From Thiotrichaceae bacterium (lineage in GTDB: Bacteria > Pseudomonadota > Gammaproteobacteria > Thiotrichales > Thiotrichaceae): a stretch of DNA of 7,237 bases. Shown here one piece after another: positions 1 through 7,172 of this stretch. The stretch covers positions 1 through 7,237 of the forward strand of contig WGBH01000110.1 of the NCBI GenBank assembly GCA_015494435.1. Direction: 5' to 3'. Numbering within the stretch: the first letter of the stretch is position 1; each line of letters starts with the position of its first letter. The notes beneath the pieces are model-generated. The model searched no databases and was not told where the DNA came from. It worked only from the letters and a program-made list of their open reading frames with translations. Made by a program: the position numbers and the translations under genes.

Positions 1-170
1 GAACTATAAAACTGATAATGACATAATTTTTTACTTCAAATCAAACTAATGAAGTCATTTAATAAGTCGTAGCCGTTATAAACTATATGAAACGCATTCT
101 TTTTATTTTCTAACTTTCAGTTTCAAGAAGTGGATTGTTTCTATCTTTCGTAACGCCAGCGCGTTGCTAA
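1..170. other. Gene-free AT-rich stretch with one palindromic patch
   Basis: No open frame with a credible start, ribosome binding site or recognisable protein was found here on either strand. Bases 1-140 are AT-rich and show no convincing promoter or terminator. Bases 148-184 are clearly GC-richer and contain two small perfect hairpins: aacgc/gcgtt (152-156 with 161-165, 4-base loop) and gcgt/acgc (173-176 with 181-184, 4-base loop). The second overlaps the outer part of the foldback described separately. The patch could be the edge of a mobile or REP-like element; this is inference only. Confidence 0.5.
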
Positions 171-365
171 TTGCGTCACCACGCTTGTGAGACTGTGAAA
201 GTATTCGTGGAATAAATAAAAATGGTTGAAATTCCCCATATTTTGCCCAAAGATGAAGCCAATAGCTCGCTATTATCTTAATTTCTGGACAAAATCTGGA
301 AAGTTTTTCTTCATTTTTCTTTTGTCCCAGAATACTTTCACAGTCTTTGGCGCGATGAGGACGAA
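171..365. repeat. Long imperfect foldback (MITE-like) with a perfect 17-bp inverted repeat
   Basis: The sequence agactgtgaaagtattc at 190-206 recurs as an exact reverse complement at 330-346. The symmetry continues inward with mismatches and a few gaps: bases 207-223 pair with 313-329, attttg near 239-244 with caaaat near 289-294, aagat near 250-254 with atctt near 276-280, and a central aatagc/gctatt hairpin. It also continues outward, where cgc 182-184 pairs with gcg 352-354 and cgtc 174-177 with gacg 360-363. Almost the whole segment can therefore fold on itself. No target-site duplication is obvious at either end. It lies just downstream of the nuclease gene stop. It could be a non-autonomous miniature transposable element, a bidirectional transcript-end structure or a structured RNA. 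The inverted repeat is seen directly; the identity is not established. Confidence 0.75.
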
Positions 366-384
366 GCGAAATCTTATAAAAACT

Positions 385-1236
385 CTAGGTTTCACTGAGT
401 TTCTTTATTTCTTGAACAGAAAATCCTGTGATTTTAGCAATTAGTTCCATCTTAATGCCTTCTTTGAGCATCATTTTAACATTTTCCTGTTTTGCTTGCT
501 GAATCCCTTTTTTAATCCCTTTTTTAATCCCTTTTTTAATCCCTTTTTTAATCCCTTTTTGCTCTGCTTTCTTGCTTTTATTTCTTATATATTCCTCGTT
601 AGAATATTCATCTTTCATGCGTGCATATTCTTGTGGTGTTGTGTTGTCTTTTTTTATTAAATTAAAAATCTCATGAATGGCTTGATTTTGATAGGAATTT
701 TCGTTGACTTCACCATCTAAGCTATCATTAATAGCGCTAAGCCATTCACGGTAGGGGGCAGGTGTGTTTTTATTGCTATATTTGGGGCAAACATAAATAA
801 TTTTATGCGGTGTTTCACCGATCCCCTTTCCCTGTAAGTCTTTTGGTTCAAAATCAGTAATGGCAACATCTGTTTTATGCTGATCACCTGAGGTTAAAAC
901 AACGATGGTAAAAACGCGCATATTAGTTATATAGTTATAAGCAGTAGAGACTTGTTCTAATAATGCAGCACAGTGGTAATGTAAAAAACGATCATAATGA
1001 TCAGTGAAGCGTTTATGTTGAATATCAACAATAATCCGATTTTTTTTATCCTCGGCAAATAAATCAAAATGACTATCCACCTTACCGATCACGGGTGAAA
1101 ATGACTTTTCAGTTTCTACATGATCAATCTCAATATCAACCCCTGCGAGATCTTTAACAAAAGCGGTAAAAATCTGTGGTTGTGAAAAAGCTTTTTTAAA
1201 AATAACACCATAGCGTAAAGAAGCAACTTCGATCAT
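385..1236 (-). CDS. Rpn-family recombination-promoting nuclease / PD-(D/E)XK nuclease family transposase
   Basis: This is a complete protein of 283 residues, a normal length for Rpn/PDDEXK_2 proteins. In that family the better studied members (E. coli RpnA) are DNA endonucleases that promote RecA-independent recombination; the name transposase comes from sequence resemblance. The PD-(D/E)XK core is visible: a hydrophobic strand ending in HFDLF (D58), then 13 residues later IIVDIQ (D71, Q73). This is the family's D...(E)xQ pattern with Asp in place of the usual Glu. The conserved stretch DHYDRFLHYHCAALLEQ (79-95) follows. A Lys-Gly-Ile repeat (227-245) links to a C-terminal helical motif resembling LIAKITGFSVQEIKKL (265-280), common in this family. 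The ATG start is supported by a GAGGA-type ribosome binding site about 9-10 bases upstream. It has its own candidate promoter and lies downstream of the large surface-protein gene in the same direction. The family is confident; activity and target are not known. Confidence 0.9.
   Translation of the reverse strand: MIEVASLRYGVIFKKAFSQPQIFTAFVKDLAGVDIEIDHVETEKSFSPVIGKVDSHFDLFAEDKKNRIIVDIQHKRFTDHYDRFLHYHCAALLEQVSTAYNYITNMRVFTIVVLTSGDQHKTDVAITDFEPKDLQGKGIGETPHKIIYVCPKYSNKNTPAPYREWLSAINDSLDGEVNENSYQNQAIHEIFNLIKKDNTTPQEYARMKDEYSNEEYIRNKSKKAEQKGIKKGIKKGIKKGIKKGIQQAKQENVKMMLKEGIKMELIAKITGFSVQEIKKLSET
502..560 (-). repeat. 12-bp tandem repeat, five copies, inside the nuclease gene
   Basis: On the plus strand the unit aatccctttttt occurs at 502-513, 514-525, 526-537 and 538-549. 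A fifth copy at 550-560 lacks only the last base. On the coding strand each unit reads Lys-Gly-Ile-Lys, giving KGIKKGIKKGI and so on across residues 227-245. Because the unit is a multiple of three, gain or loss of copies keeps the frame and only lengthens or shortens a basic linker. Each junction also holds a run of six adenines on the coding strand, where slippage could shift the frame. Confidence 0.95.
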
Positions 1237-1245
1237 GCTTGTTCA

Positions 1246-1250
1246 TCCTC
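1246..1250 (-). promoter_or_regulatory. Ribosome binding site of the Rpn-family gene
   Basis: The coding strand reads GAGGA followed by 9 bases and then the ATG at 1236-1234. This is the only Shine-Dalgarno-like match near the start and it decides for this ATG. An ATG at 1245-1243 overlaps the site, but it is in another frame and does not lead into the nuclease. Confidence 0.6.
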
Positions 1251-1256
1251 ATTTTA

Positions 1257-1274
1257 TTAGAAAATAATTTCTAA
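1257..1274. promoter_or_regulatory. Perfect small hairpin in the leader of the nuclease gene
   Basis: The sequence ttagaaa / ataa / tttctaa is a perfect 7-bp inverted repeat with a 4-base loop. It sits between the candidate -10 box and the ribosome binding site, so it would lie near the 5' end of the mRNA. It is AT-rich and weak as RNA. It could be an operator half-site pair, a 5' stabilising hairpin or chance. Confidence 0.3.
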
Positions 1275-1276
1275 AG

Positions 1277-1305
1277 AGTATAGCTTAGTGTAGCCGATAT
1301 GTAGC
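1277..1305 (-). promoter_or_regulatory. Candidate sigma-70 promoter for the nuclease gene
   Basis: On the minus strand TATACT (1282-1277) matches the -10 consensus at five of six bases. It is preceded at 17 bases by GCTACA (1305-1300), which matches the -35 consensus at only three of six. Transcription would begin near 1270, giving a leader of about 35 bases before the ATG. Read-through from the large gene upstream is an alternative, since no strong terminator separates the two. Confidence 0.35.
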
Positions 1306-1330
1306 TATTATTGAGATATCAATTAGGCTA
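1302..1330. other. Imperfect inverted repeat between the two genes
   Basis: TAGC (1302-1305) pairs with GCTA (1327-1330), and ATTGA (1310-1314) with TCAAT (1319-1323) around a GATA loop. The two stems are separated by a small internal loop. It overlaps the weak -35 position of the candidate promoter, so it might be a regulator-binding palindrome. It lacks the T run expected of an intrinsic terminator for the upstream gene. Chance symmetry in AT-rich DNA is possible. Confidence 0.25.
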
Positions 1331-1379
1331 TCGAAATGATTGTTTTTTATATAATGCACATCTTAGCCGACCTACCGCG

Positions 1380-4300
1380 CTATTCTACTATTACCTGGTA
1401 ACTCACTGATCCTTTAGCTCCACCTTGGAGTGTTCCTGTGAAACGCCATTCGACATCGGGATTCAGTTCAACAGCTGAACAGTTTAAGCCTGTGGGTGTA
1501 CTATCGCAGTTGGCTGTTCCTGTTTGTAAAAGGGTAAATTCTTGAGCTGTGTCATTGATTTCCAGATCAGTAATTGCTCCTGTGCCTGTGTTGCTGTAAT
1601 AGATACGGTATTTAAGTATTTCTCCTGGTTTTGCCTGATTTTGTGTTTCTGTTTCAGGGGTATTTTGGGTGATATTTTGTACCGTTTTGCGTAGTTCTAA
1701 TTTTGAGCTTCCAGCTTTAGTAGGCTTAGTGGGTGTCACTGCTGTATTTGCTGCGGCTTTTGTTAAATCGGTCACTTTTAGTGTCGTCGTTCCTGTGATG
1801 GTATTGCCAAAATCAAAATCAGCCGTTATGACATTGTTATATGTTTCTCCATTGGTGATGTTATTAGCTGCGTAGACTTTATTGATTAAGCAGATTTTAG
1901 TGTCTGCTGTTGCTACTAAGCTAGTGCTAAGAGGGGCATTAGCCTCTGCTCCATCTAGCTTGCCATTACAATTAGTATCTGGATAAATAATGCTTGACCA
2001 TCCGTTGGTAACAGCTGCGCTATTTACTGATGAGAAATCCACTGTGCCTGAGCTTTTAGGCGTAAAGGTATGTGCATAAAACACCACGTTTCCTGCATTG
2101 ATTGTGCCACTATTGTCAGGTGTGAAGCTCGGTGGATGCACATCGCCAAAGTCTTTGCCTGTAATTTCTGCATCAACGACTGCAAAACTGGCTAGTACAT
2201 TTTCTGTTGTTGATTTATAAGAGGCAGGGTCTTTAGCCATTGCAATATCACAGTTTTTTGGTGTAGGCGTTGTTTCTCTGGAGGCTTCATAGAGCTGATA
2301 ATTACCAGGAATGACAGGGAAGAACGCGTAATGACCTTCTGCATCAGTTTTTGTGCTCATACAAACAGTATCACCATCATTAGTTGTGCCAATAATAACA
2401 ATAGGTAAACCACTAATGCCTTTTTCACTTGGATCATTGACTGCATCAACATTGCTATCGTTATACACACGACCTTTTACAGGGAAGCCACCGACTTCAA
2501 TGCTAATGGGATAATCTTCCACTTCACCATTGAGATAGTAAGTTGTTGCATCATTCGCGGTAATGTTTTGATTGGTAAGACGAAGTCGTGCAAAGCTATC
2601 ACTGATTTTAAGATCCGCTGGTACACTGCTCCATTTGATTTTTACATTGCCATTATTGGTGCCTGCATTAACGATAGTAATTTCAGAGGCTTCATCGGCA
2701 TCAAAGCTACCATTCTTATCAAAATCAATCCATGCGATTAAATTGGCATTGCTATTGAGTGTATTGGTGGCTTTTATGCTCACTTCATAGGGGAGACCTA
2801 TATCCAGATCGGTGAGTTTAGGGAAGGTGCTAACAGCATCTTCATCATCGTTGCCATCACTATCATCGCCATTGGCATCGGCAGTGGCTTGATTAGCATT
2901 ATCGGCATCAGGTGCGGTTGCTCCTAAATGAAGCCCTGTGGTAATGGCATGACGGGCCACGCCATAGCTTGTGCCTGTGGTGGGGGCATCACCATAATCC
3001 TTACAACTTTCAGCGAGAGCAATATCATCAATAGCCACTTGGTTATCATTGCCTGTAAGCGCGGCATTACTTAATACCAGTTCGATATTGGTTTGAGTGG
3101 CGATAAAGACCAGTTCTTTTTTATACCAGTTTAATTGACCTGTACCTGCATTAATCGCGCCTGTGGTGATATTGTGCAATTCATTTCCACCTGATTCAAT
3201 ACTGAGTTTTGCATTCGGTTTAGAAGCCCCTGCTTGACTAGCAGCATTGGCAATGCGGATGCTATAGGTATAGGTTTTTCCAACCGTGAGTCCTGAAATG
3301 GATTGCTGGTAGTATGTTCCTGCATTGGCATCGGCATTGATGAGTAAGAGGTGACCATTGGCATCCCCCGTTGCATCATCACCGACAATCCACCCATTAC
3401 CTGCGGCGGCAATGGATGATTTATCAAGTACAGCATATTGACCGTCTTGAAGTATATTATCGCTTGCTACTGCACTTGTTCCATCATTATAGCTATAGCT
3501 GGTATTGATTGAAGCGGGTAATGCGACACGTCCAACCCCTGCACCAAAGGTTTCGCTAAAGCCTGCAACACCACAACTCGCTTGTGCTGAATAAGCTTGC
3601 ACTTTAGGAATAAAAGGGAAATTCTTGCCTGTAATATCAATATCAACAACAGTCGTTGCTAGATTTTGTCCATTAAACACATGCGTTGCAGGAATATTGC
3701 TAGAGGTATCAACCTCAATCACATAATCACCGCTAAAGACATTGGTAAAAGTATAGTCGCCATTGGCATCCGTTTGTGTGCTTGAGACTAAAATATCATC
3801 GACATCAAGTTTGCCGTCTTTATTAATATCTTTATACAGATTTAATGTGGCGGTTGGAATCCCTGTTTCACTATCAAAAACATTGTTTATATTGTCGTCT
3901 TGATAGGCTTTGCCTGAAATAGTCAAGCTAGAGGTAACGCCAATATCAATGGTTTTATTTTGTTGGTTTAAGTTTAAAACAATCGTATCGCTAGTTCCTG
4001 TTGTAGGGTCGATATTACTGTCTAGCGTTCTATCAGTTCCCTGTTCTTTTGCTGAAAAGGCGTAAAAACTTTCAATCGTTGCCCTGACTTTATAGGCTTT
4101 ATCTGGGGTTAGTTCTAAAAATTTATACTGACCATTTTTATCAGTGACCGTGCTGCTGAGTACGGCATCATTATTATTAGGATCTAATAATTCAAGCGTA
4201 ATACCTTCTACGCCTACTTCTCCTTCGTCTTGAATACCGTTTGCATTCGCATCTATCCACACGGTATCACCAAAGCCTGTGGAGGGAATAAAAGCACTGA

Positions 4301-7172
4301 CATCATTTGACATCACGGGTAAACTCACGCCATTAGCGTAAGCTCCTGTATTATTGGTATAAACGTCACCTAATGCATTACCTGTTGGTGCTAATTTAAT
4401 ATTCATAGAACAACTGGCATCGCCTGCTAAAGATGGCCCTGTTAAGCGGACTGCGGTTACATCAGCATTGGTAAAACCACAACCCGCACTGGGACCATTT
4501 TTATCACCCTGACACCATGTGGTTGAGCCACCTGCTTTATTACTATTTGCCGTAGGTGCTAGGTTTATTTGTCGTGGATCGGTATTGGAATAAAACCAAT
4601 TATCGCCTGTGGCACAACTATACGCACCATCAGCACTTAAAAAGGAATAAGAGCCAGTATAGGAGGTACTTTGTTTACGTTTATGATTAATGGTGGTTGT
4701 ACTAACCGTAAAATCCACACCAAACGTACCATCACCATTAAAGGGTAATACGTCGATAATATCTAGGTTAGTTAAGTTTTTTGATGCGCCATTTCGTACA
4801 AAGGTAGTGTAGTCAATCGGAGATTGGTCGGGGTTTCTAAAGGGCGTATTAACTTCTTTAGAAATGAGTAAGGCAGAAGGCACTGTCACCGTCATATTAC
4901 GATTAGCGGTTCTTGCAGAGAGCACACTATTATCACTCGGCGAACTAATAAAACTATAGGTGTGAATTGTCCCTGAAGCGGCGGTTGCTCCGACTGAAAT
5001 ATCGAAGGTAATATCTTCTATTGCCTGATTCGATGTTCGTGTTCCTAAATCCCAGACAAGCACCTGATCGTCTGCGGTACAACGGGTTTTTAGGTCGCTA
5101 TCTTCTAACTCAGCACAGGTAGCAATGGTTGGATCACCAATATTGGCGCTACCAATTACATATTTTAAACCAGCATCGAGAAACTCAACCACTTTTACCG
5201 TGCCTGTTTCAGAATCTGTGCTATCGGTTGTATAAGTCGAATGAAGGGTTGCAGCAACCACATCGCCTGGTTCAACAACATTAAGATTCAGTTCTTCTGT
5301 AATTCTAACGATTGCACGGGTTAATACGGCTCTGTCTGCTTTATAGTTACCGCCTTCTGTTAATGTCGGGTAACTATGTAATTTTCTGGTTGCTCCTGCC
5401 CAGTTGTTTGCTTGTGTTTTGTACAAAATACTGTCATGAGCAGCAGAATAGTTGACAATATTAATGCCATTGGCTAATGGTTGCCCATCAAGACCTTTAT
5501 TTCGCACTTGAAGGTTTATAAGCATTCCTACCGTCTGCCCACCTGCCGGTCCGTTTCCATCGGGAAAGGTCAAACGCACTTTACTAATAGGACCAACGGC
5601 TCTGGCAGCGGCTGTTGTTGCATGCCACACGACATTTGGATCACTACACTCTGTAATAACAGCGGCGGCATTATTATCATCAATCGGTGGTGGCCAAGTG
5701 CCAACATAACCCGTTGCATATTCAAATTTATAGTTATAGTTAGCGGTACTCCAATACGGTTTCGCAGCATTAACGCCTTCTTCTCCGATAATATCAATCA
5801 CATCTTGCGTATTGGTATCGATCACATCACACAAAATACTATCTGCAAAGGCTTTACCACCACTATTGCTAAGTTGCACTCTAGCGGCAAACTTTCTTTT
5901 TGGTGTTAGTACACCATCACCAGAGTACCAACCTGTAGAGGTTGAAATTGGAATAATATGATCAATAGCATCCATATAATACTTATAATAACTTCCTCCC
6001 ACACATTCTGGACCACAGTAATAAAGTTGTGCATCAGCAAAGTTATCATTGCTACTTTCTTTTAATGCAGCAAAGTTAGATTGTCCTGAAATAGAGTTTG
6101 GATCAAAGCTCGTAATACTATTTTTTACATACAGTATGCCTGAATCATTGGCAGGGTTAGAATTACCGTAGGCGAGAATATCATCATTAGGAATAAAAAC
6201 TTCTATATTGCCAATAGCAATGGTTGAACGTGATAAGGGGAGGATGCTACCTGTTTGAGATTGCGTGGGTACATGCTTCATCGAAGCATCAATTCCCGTA
6301 TGTTTAATATGAATGGGGGTTCCGACTCCGCCTGCTTGCGTACAGCTAATAGTCATATCGGCGGCTTTCGATGCCACGCTTCGCTCAGGGGTTGCAGTAT
6401 TATAAGCAGGGTAAGGATCACTTGAAGCAGAATACGTTGCTCCACAGCCAACCAGTTCTGCATTTGGTAACGCTAAGGTGTTGGTTGTTCTAGATCCATT
6501 AACTATTTGATAATATTCTACATTATCATCAAATTCTAAGGTGAAGTTTTCCCCTAGTGCTTCATTGCCTAATACCGCTGATGCAGAATCTATTTCATTA
6601 ATTACTTCATCCGCTTCAAGATAATACATATATTTAACGATATAGCCTTTTTTACCGTTAACTGTCTGATTTTTTACATAGGTATAATATGACTTTTGTA
6701 TATTCCACTTAGGTGCAGCGGTAATAACAATGGAATTACCTTCCGTCGTATCGGTCGTTGTTGCCGTAGGGCCTGTAATTGTAAAACTCAACTCTCCAGG
6801 TACAACACCATTTTTAGTATCGGCTAATACTTTAATATTAAAAGGTAAATCTTCTGAATAAGAGCCAATCCCATTTTTATCATAGTTTCGTCTTAAACAG
6901 GTTAAAGTCAAACCATCCGCAGAAATAGAGGATAATCCTGTATTTTTACCTTTACAACTTGAAGGTAATGCAGCCCATGCTAAACCTTTGCCAGCAGGCA
7001 GGGTTGAGGTGAGTGTAATCGGGTCTGAAGTGCCATTAACCGCCCAACCAGCATATAGCTCGAATAAATCACTGGTTCTAACAACTAAATCCCCTGTATA
7101 AGTATCATCGGCATCCTTCATATACCTAAAAAGTAGTTTACACTTTACCTGAACAGCAATAAATCCAGACAA
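1380..7172 (-). CDS. Giant exported SdrD-B/GEVED/DUF11 mosaic protein, 5' end uncertain
   Basis: About 1930 residues of beta-rich adhesin-like modules. Residues 19-153 and 156 to about 961 are DUF11-like repeats (for example TLTSTLPAGKGL at 53-64 and NLDIIDVLPFNGDG at 802-814). Residues 966-1078 (GFGDTVWIDANANGIQDEGE) and about 1082-1188 are SdrD-B-like; 1194-1390 resembles a jelly-roll carbohydrate-binding module. Residues 1392-1558 form a GEVED domain (DYGDAP start, acidic DGNDDEDAV, AWIDFDKNGSFDADE, GEVEDYPI end). Residues 1560-1680 are a third SdrD-B module, 1681-1805 and 1824-1930 are DUF11-like, and a Thr/Pro-rich linker lies near 1806-1822. Six EF-hand-type loops are visible. Such modules are usually calcium-stabilised extracellular stalks; a role in adhesion or matrix is inference. 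There is no LPXTG, autotransporter barrel or RTX repeat. The listed start is a TTG without a ribosome binding site; an in-frame stop lies at 7203-7205 and the next ATG is at 7121. No clear signal peptide exists in frame, so the true 5' end may be frameshifted or lie beyond the window. Confidence 0.85.
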   Translation of the reverse strand: MSGFIAVQVKCKLLFRYMKDADDTYTGDLVVRTSDLFELYAGWAVNGTSDPITLTSTLPAGKGLAWAALPSSCKGKNTGLSSISADGLTLTCLRRNYDKNGIGSYSEDLPFNIKVLADTKNGVVPGELSFTITGPTATTTDTTEGNSIVITAAPKWNIQKSYYTYVKNQTVNGKKGYIVKYMYYLEADEVINEIDSASAVLGNEALGENFTLEFDDNVEYYQIVNGSRTTNTLALPNAELVGCGATYSASSDPYPAYNTATPERSVASKAADMTISCTQAGGVGTPIHIKHTGIDASMKHVPTQSQTGSILPLSRSTIAIGNIEVFIPNDDILAYGNSNPANDSGILYVKNSITSFDPNSISGQSNFAALKESSNDNFADAQLYYCGPECVGGSYYKYYMDAIDHIIPISTSTGWYSGDGVLTPKRKFAARVQLSNSGGKAFADSILCDVIDTNTQDVIDIIGEEGVNAAKPYWSTANYNYKFEYATGYVGTWPPPIDDNNAAAVITECSDPNVVWHATTAAARAVGPISKVRLTFPDGNGPAGGQTVGMLINLQVRNKGLDGQPLANGINIVNYSAAHDSILYKTQANNWAGATRKLHSYPTLTEGGNYKADRAVLTRAIVRITEELNLNVVEPGDVVAATLHSTYTTDSTDSETGTVKVVEFLDAGLKYVIGSANIGDPTIATCAELEDSDLKTRCTADDQVLVWDLGTRTSNQAIEDITFDISVGATAASGTIHTYSFISSPSDNSVLSARTANRNMTVTVPSALLISKEVNTPFRNPDQSPIDYTTFVRNGASKNLTNLDIIDVLPFNGDGTFGVDFTVSTTTINHKRKQSTSYTGSYSFLSADGAYSCATGDNWFYSNTDPRQINLAPTANSNKAGGSTTWCQGDKNGPSAGCGFTNADVTAVRLTGPSLAGDASCSMNIKLAPTGNALGDVYTNNTGAYANGVSLPVMSNDVSAFIPSTGFGDTVWIDANANGIQDEGEVGVEGITLELLDPNNNDAVLSSTVTDKNGQYKFLELTPDKAYKVRATIESFYAFSAKEQGTDRTLDSNIDPTTGTSDTIVLNLNQQNKTIDIGVTSSLTISGKAYQDDNINNVFDSETGIPTATLNLYKDINKDGKLDVDDILVSSTQTDANGDYTFTNVFSGDYVIEVDTSSNIPATHVFNGQNLATTVVDIDITGKNFPFIPKVQAYSAQASCGVAGFSETFGAGVGRVALPASINTSYSYNDGTSAVASDNILQDGQYAVLDKSSIAAAGNGWIVGDDATGDANGHLLLINADANAGTYYQQSISGLTVGKTYTYSIRIANAASQAGASKPNAKLSIESGGNELHNITTGAINAGTGQLNWYKKELVFIATQTNIELVLSNAALTGNDNQVAIDDIALAESCKDYGDAPTTGTSYGVARHAITTGLHLGATAPDADNANQATADANGDDSDGNDDEDAVSTFPKLTDLDIGLPYEVSIKATNTLNSNANLIAWIDFDKNGSFDADEASEITIVNAGTNNGNVKIKWSSVPADLKISDSFARLRLTNQNITANDATTYYLNGEVEDYPISIEVGGFPVKGRVYNDSNVDAVNDPSEKGISGLPIVIIGTTNDGDTVCMSTKTDAEGHYAFFPVIPGNYQLYEASRETTPTPKNCDIAMAKDPASYKSTTENVLASFAVVDAEITGKDFGDVHPPSFTPDNSGTINAGNVVFYAHTFTPKSSGTVDFSSVNSAAVTNGWSSIIYPDTNCNGKLDGAEANAPLSTSLVATADTKICLINKVYAANNITNGETYNNVITADFDFGNTITGTTTLKVTDLTKAAANTAVTPTKPTKAGSSKLELRKTVQNITQNTPETETQNQAKPGEILKYRIYYSNTGTGAITDLEINDTAQEFTLLQTGTANCDSTPTGLNCSAVELNPDVEWRFTGTLQGGAKGSVSYQVIVE

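Noticed and set aside
226..444. Open frame of 72 codons on the plus strand from a TTG
   Set aside because: It runs through the foldback element and antisense into the 3' end of the nuclease gene, has no ribosome binding site and has no recognisable protein features.
502..560. Short regularly spaced repeats as a possible CRISPR array
   Set aside because: The 12-bp units are directly adjacent with no spacers and they encode an in-frame Lys-Gly-Ile repeat.
1302..1330. Intrinsic terminator of the giant gene
   Set aside because: The stem is AT-rich and interrupted, and on the minus strand no run of T follows it.
2838..2908. RTX-type calcium repeats in the acidic stretch near residues 1422-1445
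   Set aside because: The stretch is rich in Asp, Asn and Gly but lacks the GGxGxDxxx nonapeptide period; it is the normal acidic segment near the start of a GEVED domain.
3131..3649. Two minus-strand open frames inside the giant gene (101 and 60 codons)
   Set aside because: They are Met/Leu/Gln-rich readings of the repetitive coding DNA in another frame, and the overlapping giant frame has clear domain matches.
3797..3832. Dockerin domain around DINKDGKLDVDD in the giant protein
   Set aside because: Only a single calcium loop is present and it is embedded in an SdrD-B-like module; the paired duplicated segment that defines a dockerin is missing.
5481..5909. Plus-strand open frame of 142 codons opposite the giant gene
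   Set aside because: It is antisense to the DUF11-like region and has no start signal or familiar motif; it is best read as a shadow of the coding strand.
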